Below, in pieces: positions 52,047 to 60,306 of a DNA stretch of 64,000 nucleotides (its first letter is position 1; every line of letters starts with the position of its first letter). The stretch lies in the NCBI RefSeq assembly GCF_008923205.2, contig NZ_WBMS02000021.1:84317-148316 (forward strand). The letters are read 5' to 3'. Both the position numbers and the translations under genes were made by a program. Under the pieces are notes generated by a model. It saw only the letters and a list, made by a program, of their open reading frames with translations. It made no database searches and was not told where the DNA came from. Origin of the DNA: Actinomadura physcomitrii (GTDB taxonomy: Bacteria; Actinomycetota; Actinomycetes; Streptosporangiales; Streptosporangiaceae).

Positions 52047-52904
52047 TCAGACGTCCGCCGCCGCGCTCAGCGCCCGCGCGGTCAGCACGGACGCCAGGTG
52101 CGTCCGGTACTCGGCCGATCCGTGCAGGTCCGTGGGCGGCTCGGTGCCCTCGGCGGCGTGCCCGGCGGCGGCCTGGAACGCCTCCCGCGTCGCCGCCCGC
52201 CCCCGGACCGCGTCCTCGACGCCGCTCGCCCGGACCGGCACCGGCCCCATGTTGGTCAGCGCGACCCGGGCGTCCTCCACCGTGTCCCCGGACCGGCGCA
52301 CCGCGCACGCGACCCCGACGATCGCCCACGCCTGCGCCGTCCGGTGGAACTTCTCGTAGTGCACGCCCCAGCCAGCGCCGAGCTTCGGCACCCGGACCCC
52401 GACGAGCAGCTCGTCCGGCTCCAGCGCCGAGGTCATCCAGTCGACGAAGAACTCCGCCGCCGGGATCTCCCGCTCGCCGCGCACCGACCGGGCCAGCAGC
52501 ACCGCGTCCAGCGCCAGCGCGACCGCCGGCAGGTCGCCCGCCGGGTCCGCGTGCGCCAGCGACCCGCAGAACGTGCCGCGGTGCCGGACCGCCGGGTCCG
52601 CGACCGTCTCCGTCGCCCGCGCCATCAGCGGCAGGTGCTCGCGCACCAGCGGGTCGCCGATCACCTGGTGATGCGTCGCCATCGCGCCGATCACGACCGC
52701 GTCGCCGGCGTCGCGGATCTCCCGCAGCCCGTCGAGGCGGTCGAGGTCGATGAGCGCGTCGGGGTAGGCGAGCCGCATCCGCAGCAGCGGCATCAGGCTC
52801 TGCCCGCCGGCGAGGACCTTCGCGTCCTCACCGGCGTCGGCCAGCGCCCGCACGGCGTCGTCCACCGACGCGGGCCGCACGTAGTCGAACGTCGCGGGGA
52901 TCAC
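52047..52904 (-). CDS. coxM: CO-dehydrogenase-type FAD subunit (CoxM-like)
   Basis: The medium subunit, 285 residues, of a molybdenum hydroxylase. It carries FAD between the iron-sulphur subunit and the acceptor. The N-terminal ATFDYVRPASVDDAVRAL leads to the FAD pyrophosphate loop VLAGGQSLMPLLRMRLA and the second FAD motif TVADPAVRHRGTFCGSLAHA, which ends with DPAGDLPAVALAL. The GTG at 52904 has GGAGGT upstream and overlaps the coxL stop by 4 bp, so translation is coupled. Confidence 0.92.
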   Translation of the reverse strand: MIPATFDYVRPASVDDAVRALADAGEDAKVLAGGQSLMPLLRMRLAYPDALIDLDRLDGLREIRDAGDAVVIGAMATHHQVIGDPLVREHLPLMARATETVADPAVRHRGTFCGSLAHADPAGDLPAVALALDAVLLARSVRGEREIPAAEFFVDWMTSALEPDELLVGVRVPKLGAGWGVHYEKFHRTAQAWAIVGVACAVRRSGDTVEDARVALTNMGPVPVRASGVEDAVRGRAATREAFQAAAGHAAEGTEPPTDLHGSAEYRTHLASVLTARALSAAADV

Positions 52905-55333
52905 CGGGCACCTCCGGCCGATCCGAGACCGCCGCCCGCACCGGGTTCGGCCGTGCCGGGTTCGAGCGTTCCGGGGTCGGGCTCCGAGCGGAGCGCGCGC
53001 CACACGCGCTCCGGCGTGCACGGCATCGGGACGTCGTCCACGCCGAACGGGCGCAGCGCGTCCACGATCGCGTTCACGACCGCCGGGGTCGAGGCGATCG
53101 TGCCGGCCTCGCCGACGCCCTTCACGCCCATCGGGTTGGACGTCGCGGGCGTCTCCGTCCGGTCCGTCGTGAACGACGGCAGGTCCGCCGCCGACGGGAT
53201 CAGGTAGTCGGCCATCGTCGTCGTCGTGAGGTTGCCCTCCGCGTCGTACACGGCCTCCTCGTACAGCGCCTGCGCGATGCCCTGAGCCAGCCCGCCGTGC
53301 ACCTGCCCCTCGACGATCAGCGGGTTCACGACCTTGCCGACGTCGTCCACCGCCACGTACTTGCGGATCTTCACCATCCCGGTCTCGGTGTCGACCTCGG
53401 CCGCGCACAGGTGCGTGCCGTGCGGGAAGGAGAAGTTGTCCGGGTCGAACGTCGCGTCGGAGTCCAGCGACGGCTCGATCCCGTCCGGCAGGTCGTGCGC
53501 CGCGAACGCCGCCAGCGCCACCTCCTGCAGCGTCCGGCCCTCCTGCCGGACGCCCCGGACGCTGAACCGGCCGCCCTCGAACTCCAGGTCCTGCTCGGAC
53601 GCCTCCAGCAGGTGCGCCGCGATCTTCCGCGCCTTGTCGACGACCTTGTCGCACGCCGAGTACAGCGCCACTCCGCCGACCGCCAGCGACCGCGACCCGT
53701 AGGTGTCCATGCCCTTGTGCGACACGGCCGTGTCGCCGTGCAGCACCTTCACGTCCTCGAACGGGACGCCCAGCCGGTCCGCGGTGATCTGCGCCCACGC
53801 CGTCTCGTGGCCCTGCCCGTGCGCGGACGACCCCGTGACGACCTCGACCTTCCCGGACGGCAGCACCCGCACCGACGCGTGCTCCCAGCCGCCCGCGCCG
53901 TACGACAGCGACCCGAGCACCCGCGACGGCGCCAGCCCGCACATCTCCGTGAACGTCGACACGCCGATGCCGAGCTGCACCGGGTCGCGGCGCTCGCGCC
54001 GGTCCGCCTGCTCCGCGCGCAGCTTGTCGTACCCGAACAGCTCCAGCGCCTTGTCCGTCGCCGCCTCGTAGTTCCCGCTGTCGTAGGTCAGGCCCGCGAT
54101 CGTGTCGTACGGGAACTCCTCGTGCGCGATCCAGTTGCGGCGCCGCACCTCGATCGGGTCCATGCCGAGCTCGGCGGCCAGCTCGTCCATCAGCCGCTCG
54201 ATCGCGAACGTCGCCTCCGGACGCCCCGCGCCCCGGTACGCGTCCGTCGGCGTCTTCGTCGTGAACACGCCCGAGCACGTGAAGGAGTAGGCGTCCATCT
54301 TGTAGATGCCGTTGAACATGAACGCGCCCAGCAGCGGGATGCCCGGCGTCACCAGCATCAGGTAGGCGCCCATGTCGGCGAGCAACTCCACCTTCAGGCC
54401 GCGGATCCGCCCGTCCCGCTCCGCCGCGAGCGTCAGCCGCTGGATCTGGTCGCGGCCGTGGTGGACGGTCATGTTCCCCTCGCTGCGCGACTCCGTCCAC
54501 TTCACCGGACGGCCCAGCCGCCGCGCCAGCAGCAGCGCGATGACCTCCTCGCCGTACACCTGCAGCTTGGAGCCGAACCCGCCGCCCACGTCCGGCGCGA
54601 CGACCCGGATCCGGTGCTCGCCGATCCCGGTGACCGTCGCCAGCATCAGCCGCAGGATGTGCGGGATCTGCGTCGCCGAGTACAGCGTGAACTCCTCGCC
54701 CTCCGGGACGCACAGCACCGACCGCGGCTCCATCGCCGTCGGGATCAGCCGCTGCTGCACGTACCGGCGCTCCAGCACGACCGGCGCGTCCCGCATCGCC
54801 GCGTCCAGGTCCCCGTTCTCGAACACCCACGTGTAGGAGGTGTTCGTCCCGAGGCCCTCATGGACCAGGTCGGCGCCGTCCGCGACCGCCGCCTCCATGT
54901 CCACCACGGCGGGCAGCGGCTCGTAGTCGACGTCGATCTCCTCCAGCGCGTCGAACGCCGCGTAACGGTCCCGCGCCACCACGCACGCCACCGGCTCGCC
55001 CACGTACCGGACCTCGTCCACCGCCATCGGCGGATGGTCCGGATGCTTCATGTCCTCGGTGACCACCCACGCGCACGGCAGCGCCCCCTGCTCGTCCGCG
55101 AAGTCGGCGCCGCTGAACACCGCCACCACCCCGGGACGGTTCCGCGCCGCGCCGGCGTCCACCCCGGTGATGCGCGCGTGCGCGTGCGGGCTGCGCAGGA
55201 ACGCCACGTGCAGCGTCCCCGCCGGCGCCATGTTGTCGGTCCATCTCGTCCGCCCGGTGATCAGCCGGGCGTCCTCCGACCGCTTCCTCGGCGAGCCCAT
55301 CTCCCGCGCGGGGCCCTCGGTCGTCGCGGTCAT
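52901..55333 (-). CDS. coxL: CO-dehydrogenase-type molybdenum subunit, form II (CoxL-like)
   Basis: The large catalytic subunit, 810 residues, of an aerobic CO dehydrogenase/xanthine oxidase family enzyme with molybdopterin cytosine dinucleotide. The active-site loop reads AYRGAGR (in TKTPTDAYRGAGRPEATFAI), which marks form II, not the AYxCSFR of proven form I CO dehydrogenase. Other cofactor motifs are VVAPDVGGGFGSKLQVYGEE and SSAHGQGHETAWAQ, with MGVKGVGEAGTIASTPAVV near the end. The true substrate is therefore open. The ATG at 55333 overlaps coxS by 4 bp. Confidence 0.93.
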   Translation of the reverse strand: MTATTEGPAREMGSPRKRSEDARLITGRTRWTDNMAPAGTLHVAFLRSPHAHARITGVDAGAARNRPGVVAVFSGADFADEQGALPCAWVVTEDMKHPDHPPMAVDEVRYVGEPVACVVARDRYAAFDALEEIDVDYEPLPAVVDMEAAVADGADLVHEGLGTNTSYTWVFENGDLDAAMRDAPVVLERRYVQQRLIPTAMEPRSVLCVPEGEEFTLYSATQIPHILRLMLATVTGIGEHRIRVVAPDVGGGFGSKLQVYGEEVIALLLARRLGRPVKWTESRSEGNMTVHHGRDQIQRLTLAAERDGRIRGLKVELLADMGAYLMLVTPGIPLLGAFMFNGIYKMDAYSFTCSGVFTTKTPTDAYRGAGRPEATFAIERLMDELAAELGMDPIEVRRRNWIAHEEFPYDTIAGLTYDSGNYEAATDKALELFGYDKLRAEQADRRERRDPVQLGIGVSTFTEMCGLAPSRVLGSLSYGAGGWEHASVRVLPSGKVEVVTGSSAHGQGHETAWAQITADRLGVPFEDVKVLHGDTAVSHKGMDTYGSRSLAVGGVALYSACDKVVDKARKIAAHLLEASEQDLEFEGGRFSVRGVRQEGRTLQEVALAAFAAHDLPDGIEPSLDSDATFDPDNFSFPHGTHLCAAEVDTETGMVKIRKYVAVDDVGKVVNPLIVEGQVHGGLAQGIAQALYEEAVYDAEGNLTTTTMADYLIPSAADLPSFTTDRTETPATSNPMGVKGVGEAGTIASTPAVVNAIVDALRPFGVDDVPMPCTPERVWRALRSEPDPGTLEPGTAEPGAGGGLGSAGGAR

Positions 55334-55824
55334 GGCGTCACCTCCCGCTCCTGCACGGGCGTCCGCATCTCCGCCGCGGCGCGCCGGACGGCCTTCACGA
55401 TGTTCTGGTAGCCGGTGCACCGGCACAGGTTGCCCTCGAGCCCGTCGCGGACCTCCTCCTCGGACGGGTCGGCGTTCTCCCGCAGCAGGTCGATCGACGC
55501 CATGATCATGCCGGGGGTGCAGTAGCCGCACTGGAGCGCGTGCTCCTCGTGGAAGGCGCGCTGCATCGGATGCTCCGCGCCGCCCGCCCCGAGGCCCTCG
55601 ACGGTCGTGACATCGCGGCCGTCGGCCTGGACGGCGAGCACGGAGCAGCTCTTCACGCTCATCCCGTCCAGCAGGACGGTGCAGGCTCCGCAGTTGCTGG
55701 TGTCGCACCCCACCGGGGTGCCGACCTTCCCCAGCCGGTCGCGCAGATAGTGGACGAGAAGAAGCCGCGGTTCGACGTCGTCCTCGTACGTCGCACCGTC
55801 GACCTCGACACGGATACGTGGCAT
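55330..55824 (-). CDS. coxS: CO-dehydrogenase-type [2Fe-2S] subunit (CoxS-like)
   Basis: The small subunit, 164 residues, with two [2Fe-2S] clusters. The N-terminal ferredoxin-like cluster is GCDTSNCGACTVLLDG with a later Cys in VKSCSVLAVQ. The second, helical cluster has LQCGYCTPGMIM and GNLCRCTGYQNIV. It passes electrons from the molybdenum site to CoxM. The gene leads the operon coxS-coxL-coxM(-coxG). No maturation genes (coxD/E/F or mobA-like) are in the window. Confidence 0.95.
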   Translation of the reverse strand: MPRIRVEVDGATYEDDVEPRLLLVHYLRDRLGKVGTPVGCDTSNCGACTVLLDGMSVKSCSVLAVQADGRDVTTVEGLGAGGAEHPMQRAFHEEHALQCGYCTPGMIMASIDLLRENADPSEEEVRDGLEGNLCRCTGYQNIVKAVRRAAAEMRTPVQEREVTP

Positions 55825-56068
55825 GCGTTTCTCCCAGGGACGTCTCGGGGTGGACCGGGATGGGGACGTCCCTGGGCGGAGCGCGTTGATCCGGCCACGT
55901 CATCGGGGCCCCGCCTCTCTGGAGCCCTCCGCGGCGCGACCGCCGGAAACGCTCCGCGACATGCGACCTTACGAAGGTATGCCGCGGTTGAATCGCGTAC
56001 TAGACCCTGACATGCCCTTTTTGTCGGAGGTGGGGCGCGCGGGGCGGGCGGGGCCCGGGCGGACGGCG

Positions 56069-56776
56069 CTACTGCACCCGCAGCAGGACCGGCCAGGTGT
56101 CCGGCCCGACGATCCCGTCCGCCGCGACACCGCCCCACTTCTGGACGGCCTTCACCGCCGCCTCCGTGGTGTCGTCGAACGTGCCGTTGACGGCCACCTC
56201 GGGGTGGCTGCGCGCCAGCAGCAGCCCCTGCACGCTCTCCACGTGCTCGCCCGTGTCGCCCTTGCCCACCTGCGGCAGCTTGTTCACGATGGCCTCCGTC
56301 CAGTCGTCCCCGGTGTAGTCGGGCCGTCCGTAGCCCGCGATCACGTCCGCTCCGCGCACCCTGCGCTTGCAGGCGTCGGAGGTGTTGCCCTCGATCGTCT
56401 GGACCCGCCCGCCGCCGAGCGCCTTCTCCACGACGCCGACGTGGTCGATCGCGGAGACGCTGTCGGACGCGCCCCAGTCGAAGAAGACGATGTCGCCCGG
56501 CTGCGCGGCGTCGACCTGCGCGGTCGTGCCGGCGTGCCAGCGCCCGGCCTTCTGCATGTCCTGCGCGTGCCAGACGGTATAGGCGCGGTCGCCGCCGGGC
56601 AGGACGGCGCTCGCGTTGCCGCTGTGCCGCGCCCAGTAGGTGATGGCCATGTCGCACCAGGACGCCTTGAGGAACTCGTCCCCGTGCCTGGCGGCGTACT
56701 CCTTGGTGATGGCGTTCGGGCGGCCCGACATCCCGAGGGACTTGCGGGCCTCCGCCAGCATGCTCGCCGCGGTCAT
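56069..56776 (-). CDS. CHAP amidase/peptidase with peptidoglycan-binding domain
   Basis: A 235-residue putative cell-wall hydrolase. The CHAP domain (about 25-160) has the nucleophile C41 in KASWCDMAITYWARHSG, then AAQPGDIVFFDW and the histidine in SAIDHVGVVEKA, followed by VQTIEGNTSD. A peptidoglycan-binding domain (about 170-232) contains GDTGEHVESVQGLL and FDDTTEAAVKAVQKWGGV. There is no signal peptide, as in phage-type endolysins. ATG 56776 has GGGAGGG upstream and overlaps the stop of the small ORF before it. Confidence 0.87.
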   Translation of the reverse strand: MTAASMLAEARKSLGMSGRPNAITKEYAARHGDEFLKASWCDMAITYWARHSGNASAVLPGGDRAYTVWHAQDMQKAGRWHAGTTAQVDAAQPGDIVFFDWGASDSVSAIDHVGVVEKALGGGRVQTIEGNTSDACKRRVRGADVIAGYGRPDYTGDDWTEAIVNKLPQVGKGDTGEHVESVQGLLLARSHPEVAVNGTFDDTTEAAVKAVQKWGGVAADGIVGPDTWPVLLRVQ

Positions 56777-56940
56777 CCGGAACCCTCCCCGCGGAAGGCC
56801 CCATCTGCGTCCGGCTCTCCGTACAGGCCGCGGAGGACCTGCTCCTCGTCCGGTTCCGTCGCGCGGTCGACGCCGGGGTTCACGTCGACCCGGTCCATGT
56901 GCGACGCCTCGGTGGCGTCCGTTCGTGCTTCGGGGGTCAC
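56773..56940 (-). CDS. Small 55-residue protein coupled to the CHAP hydrolase
   Basis: A short acidic ORF beginning at GTG 56940, with a near-ideal GAGGAG 5 bp upstream. It reads MTPEARTDATEASHMDRVDV at the N-terminus and has the motif EEQVLRGLYGEPDADGAF near the end. Its stop overlaps the CHAP start (ATGA), so the two are translationally coupled. There is no signal peptide, membrane helix or cysteine. I do not recognise a family; a partner or inhibitor of the hydrolase is a guess from coupling alone. Confidence 0.7.
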   Translation of the reverse strand: MTPEARTDATEASHMDRVDVNPGVDRATEPDEEQVLRGLYGEPDADGAFRGEGSG

Positions 56941-57093
56941 TGTTACTCCTCGCCGGTCGCGACCGCCCCGTACCGTGGGCGATCACCAACCGGCCGTAAT
57001 CGGATGCCCCTTACTTTTCCGGATTTTCGCCCTATTCGCATGGACCCCGCCTGACCTGGCCCAAGAGCCGTCGGATCGTCGCTCCGGGGTAAG

Positions 57094-57128
57094 CGGACGG
57101 CGCCCGCGGGATGCGCGGGCGCCGTCCG
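57094..57128. terminator. 15-bp stem-loop terminator
   Basis: A perfect stem CGGACGGCGCCCGCG (57094-57108) with 57114-57128 and the loop GGATG, ending 6 bp from the stop of the minus-strand secreted protein gene. Confidence 0.8.
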
Positions 57129-57134
57129 GGGGCG

Positions 57135-57476
57135 TCACTCGTCGTCCGACCGCGGTGGCGACGTGGTCGCCGACGTGCCGGACGGCGACCCGTTCGCCGA
57201 GCCGGGCGACATCCCGCTGGAAGCGCCGCCGACCTCGTTGACGATGTCGCTGCCCGGGCTGCCGTCGCCCTCGGCGAGGTTGAACGACCGGTCGACCTCC
57301 AGCCAGCTGTCGTCGCCCGCGTCGTCGCCGGTGTTGTCGAACGCGCTGACGAGGCCGTCCCCGCCCGGAGCCGCCCCGGACGAGGGGGAGGGGGACGCCC
57401 AGGTGACCCCGGACGTCGCCGCGGCGGCGCCGCAGGTGAGGACGGACAGGACGAGAAGCCTGGCGAGCAGGCGCAT
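57135..57476 (-). CDS. Small secreted protein of unknown function
   Basis: A 113-residue protein with a signal peptide (MRLLARLLVLSVLTCGAAAA, likely cut near residues 25-27) and a mature part rich in Ser, Gly, Asp and Pro (FDNTGDDAGDDSWLEVDRSF in the middle, a Ser/Thr/Pro-rich end). ATG 57476 has AAGGGG at correct spacing; the in-frame ATG at 57506 is rejected because it would put charged residues before the signal peptide. No domain is recognised. Confidence 0.75.
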   Translation of the reverse strand: MRLLARLLVLSVLTCGAAAATSGVTWASPSPSSGAAPGGDGLVSAFDNTGDDAGDDSWLEVDRSFNLAEGDGSPGSDIVNEVGGASSGMSPGSANGSPSGTSATTSPPRSDDE

Positions 57477-57582
57477 GATGACCCCTTTTCGGTGGTGACG
57501 GAACATCGCGGTGACTCCCGGGGGGAGATCACCGCGATGGGCGGATGACGGTGCGCGGACCGATTGCCGGTATTCGGCCGGA

Positions 57583-58455
57583 TCAGGCGGGAGCGGGCGC
57601 CATCTCCCGGCCGTCCGGCCGGTGGTGCCGGCTGATGTTGCGTTCGAGCAGTTCGATGGACTCCTTGACGCCGACGGCGTCCGGTGTCATCTCCGGCAGC
57701 CGGCCGTCGGCGGCCTTCAGCTCGAGCAGCGCCGCGTCCATCGCGCGCTGCGCGGCGAACAGGCACGGCGTGCTGTAGATCGCCACGTCCACGCCGAGCC
57801 CGGAAAGCTCGGGCAGCGAGACGCGCGGCGACCTGCCGCCCGCGATCTGGTTGAACAGCAGCGGCTTGCCGCCGATCACCGACCGGACCCGGCGGATCCA
57901 GTCGACGTCGCGGACGCCGTCGACGAGGACCACGTCGGCGTCGGTCTCGGCGAGGGCCCGCGCGCGGACGAGGATCTCGTCCTCGCCGGTGGCGTCGGTG
58001 CGGGCGACGACCACGAGATCGCGGCGGGTGCGCAGCACCATGTCGAGCTTGTCGAGGTACTCCGGCAGCGGCAGGATCCGCTTGCCGTCGACGTGCCCGC
58101 AGCGGCGCGGCCGCTGCTGGTCTTCCAGGATGACGCCGGACGCGCCGGCCGTCTCCAGCTGCCGGACGACGTGGCAGGCGACCTCCGGGTCGGCGTACCC
58201 GTCGTCGATGTCGACCAGCAGGTGCCGGCCGGGGAAGGCGAGCCGCAGCCGCTGCACGAACGCGACCATGTCCGGCCAGGCGATGAAGCCGATGTCGGGC
58301 AGCCCGTAGTGCGACGCGGCGAACCCGAATCCGGACACGAAGAGGCCGTCGTAGTGCTTCGCGGCGACGGAGGCGGAGAACATGTCGAACACGCCGATGA
58401 GTGGGGTGACTCCCGGCGACATGATCTCTCGCCGTAGCTCGTCTCCGTAATTCAC
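57583..58455 (-). CDS. Isocitrate lyase / PEP mutase superfamily enzyme
   Basis: A 290-residue TIM-barrel enzyme. Metal-binding acidic residues are in LLVDIDDGYADPEVA and VILEDQQRPRRCGHVDGKR. C119 within RRCGH corresponds to the catalytic Cys of methylisocitrate and dimethylmalate lyases (KKCGH), pointing to C-C bond lyase rather than phosphonopyruvate chemistry. Further motifs are VVARTDATGEDEILVRARAL and LFNQIAGGRSPRVSLPEL. Substrate unknown. The GTG at 58455 has AGAGGAG upstream. It is transcribed alone; no prpC/prpD-type partner is near. Confidence 0.85.
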   Translation of the reverse strand: MNYGDELRREIMSPGVTPLIGVFDMFSASVAAKHYDGLFVSGFGFAASHYGLPDIGFIAWPDMVAFVQRLRLAFPGRHLLVDIDDGYADPEVACHVVRQLETAGASGVILEDQQRPRRCGHVDGKRILPLPEYLDKLDMVLRTRRDLVVVARTDATGEDEILVRARALAETDADVVLVDGVRDVDWIRRVRSVIGGKPLLFNQIAGGRSPRVSLPELSGLGVDVAIYSTPCLFAAQRAMDAALLELKAADGRLPEMTPDAVGVKESIELLERNISRHHRPDGREMAPAPA

Positions 58456-58677
58456 GTATCACTCCTCTGTTCTGGGGTGTGGCAGGCCGGGTACCGCGCG
58501 GGCACCCGGGCCGGGGGGCTGTCACGCCTCGAACGACGCGGATGTTTCGCTATTCCGCGTTGCGAATAGTTACTCATCCAGAACGTATAGGAGGGGTAAA
58601 GTGAATGTAGCGGTCCGCTAAAACCCGGAATTGCGCCGCCGGTAATGAAGTGCCTTATGGTGATTTGTAAATGGCGG
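58456..58677. other. AT-richer gap with orphan Shine-Dalgarno
   Basis: 222 bp between two minus-strand genes. It holds an imperfect inverted repeat CTATTC...GAATAG (58550-58569) and, on the plus strand, AGGAGG (58589-58594) placed 6 bp before a GTG that opens only a six-codon ORF (58601-58621). The promoter of the lyase gene must lie here. Confidence 0.45.
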
Positions 58678-60192
58678 TCAGGGGGCGGCGTCGACCTGGT
58701 CGGCCGGTTCGGCCGGGGAGTCCTGCGGCGCCGGCGGGGCCGGGCGCAGGACGAGGAACGCCAGCGCCGCCGCCGCGATGCCGGCGACCACGCCGACGAG
58801 CGCGATCGTGGCCATCGAGTCGGTGAACGCGTCGCGCGCCGCCGCCGCGAGCCCCGCGTCGCCCTTGGCCGCCGCGACCGCGAGCGCGTCGCCGATGGAC
58901 TCGCGCGCCCGGCCGGTGACGGCGTCCGGCATGTGGCCGGAGAAGGCCGCCGCCAGGACGCTGCCGAGCACCGCGACGCTCAGCGCCTGCCCGACCTGCT
59001 GGACGGTGTCGTTGACCGCCGAGCCGACGCCCGCGCGCTCGGGCGGCAGGGCGCCGAGGAGCGTCCCGTACGCCGCGGGGCCCATCGTCCCGCTGCCCAT
59101 CCCCATGACGACCAGGGCGATGACGAGCTTGGGGTAGCCGTCGCCGGGCGACAGCGTCGCCAGCACCCCGAAGCCGGCCGCGAGCAGCAGCAGGCCGGCG
59201 GCCACGGCGGCCCGGGCGCCGAGCCTCTTGTCGACCACCACGCCGACCCCGTTGAACGCCATCGCGGCGACCATCAGCGGGATGAACGCGGCGCCCGCCT
59301 TCAGCGGGCTGTACTCCAGCACGAACTGCAGGTACTGGGTGAGGGCGAGCAGCAGCCCGCCCGCCGAGAACGACATCAGCACGACCGACAGGCTGGCGCC
59401 GCTGAAGTTGCGGTCGCGGAACAGGCCCATCGGCAGCATCGGCTCCGCGCAGCGCCGCTCCCACAGCCCGAACGCGGTGATCATCACGATCGCGGCGGCG
59501 AACCCGCCGAGGGTGCGGCCGGACGACCAGCCGTCCCGCGCCGTCTCGATCACGCCCCACACGAGCGCGGTCATCCCGGCGGTCGACAGCACGGCGCCGA
59601 CGACGTCCGGGCGGACGGCCGGGCCGCGCGACTCGGGGATGATCAGCAGCGCGGCGACGACCCCGAGGACGGCGATCGGGATGTTCAGCAGGAACACCGA
59701 CCCCCACCAGAAGTCGCGCAGCAGCAGGCCGCCCACGAGCGGGCCCGCGACGGCGCCCACCATCAGCACTGAGCTCCAGATGGCGAGGGCCTTCTTGCGC
59801 TCCTCGTCGTCGAAGACGGTGGTGAGGATCGACAGCGTGCCCGGCATCAGGAACGCGCCGCCGACGCCCATCAGCGCCCGCGCGGCGATGAGCTCGCCGG
59901 ACGAGTCGGCGAGGGCGGCGAGCCCGGACGCGCCGCCGAACAGCACGAGGCCGGTGACCAGGCCGCGGCGGCGGCCGAACCGGTCGGACAGGGCGCCCGC
60001 GGTGAGCAGGAGCCCGGCGAACACCAGCATGTAGGCGTCCAGGATCCACTGGACGTCGGAGTTGCTCGCGTGCAGGTCCTCGACCAGGGACGGGATCGCG
60101 ACGTTGAGCACCGTGTTGTCGATGACCACGACGAGCAGGCTGAGGCAGAGCACGCCGAGGATCACCCAGCGGCGCGGGTTGCGGGCGGTCAT
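58678..60192 (-). CDS. MFS multidrug efflux transporter, 14-TM type
   Basis: A 504-residue DHA2/EmrB-QacA-type proton antiporter. The N-terminal RWVILGVLCLSLLVVVIDNT leads to the conserved LNVAIPSL motif, then WILDAYMLVFAGLLLTAGAL and motif A GALSDRFGRRRGLV. Motif C-like AIWSSVLMVGAVAGPLVGG marks antiporters. About 14 hydrophobic segments are visible, and the C-terminus is a Pro/Ala/Asp tail. The ATG at 60192 gives a standard N-terminus. It is divergent from a TetR gene over 114 bp with a palindromic operator, so expression is probably induced by its own substrates. Confidence 0.92.
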   Translation of the reverse strand: MTARNPRRWVILGVLCLSLLVVVIDNTVLNVAIPSLVEDLHASNSDVQWILDAYMLVFAGLLLTAGALSDRFGRRRGLVTGLVLFGGASGLAALADSSGELIAARALMGVGGAFLMPGTLSILTTVFDDEERKKALAIWSSVLMVGAVAGPLVGGLLLRDFWWGSVFLLNIPIAVLGVVAALLIIPESRGPAVRPDVVGAVLSTAGMTALVWGVIETARDGWSSGRTLGGFAAAIVMITAFGLWERRCAEPMLPMGLFRDRNFSGASLSVVLMSFSAGGLLLALTQYLQFVLEYSPLKAGAAFIPLMVAAMAFNGVGVVVDKRLGARAAVAAGLLLLAAGFGVLATLSPGDGYPKLVIALVVMGMGSGTMGPAAYGTLLGALPPERAGVGSAVNDTVQQVGQALSVAVLGSVLAAAFSGHMPDAVTGRARESIGDALAVAAAKGDAGLAAAARDAFTDSMATIALVGVVAGIAAAALAFLVLRPAPPAPQDSPAEPADQVDAAP

Positions 60193-60231
60193 GGCGTCCC
60201 CGTTCGTACGACGATCGAATTTTCGCACACT

Positions 60232-60247
60232 GTACTAACTTTGGTAC
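60232..60247. promoter_or_regulatory. TetR operator between MFS and tetR
   Basis: The imperfect palindrome GTACTAACTTTGGTAC (12 of 16 positions symmetric) overlaps the -35 of the tetR promoter and, on the other strand, the probable -10 region (TAGTAC) of the transporter promoter that follows TTGACG (complement of 60254-60259). One bound repressor could shut both. Confidence 0.6.
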
Positions 60248-60269
60248 GCCGTTCGTCAACCGATAATCT
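60241..60269 (+). promoter_or_regulatory. Promoter of the tetR gene
   Basis: TTGGTA (60241-60246), a 17-bp spacer and TAATCT (60264-60269). The predicted start lies about 30 bp before the ATG, leaving room for the AAGGA ribosome binding site. Confidence 0.6.
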
Positions 60270-60306
60270 GGAGCGACCCCAGCAGCCCAGGTCGCAAGGA
60301 CGTTGC

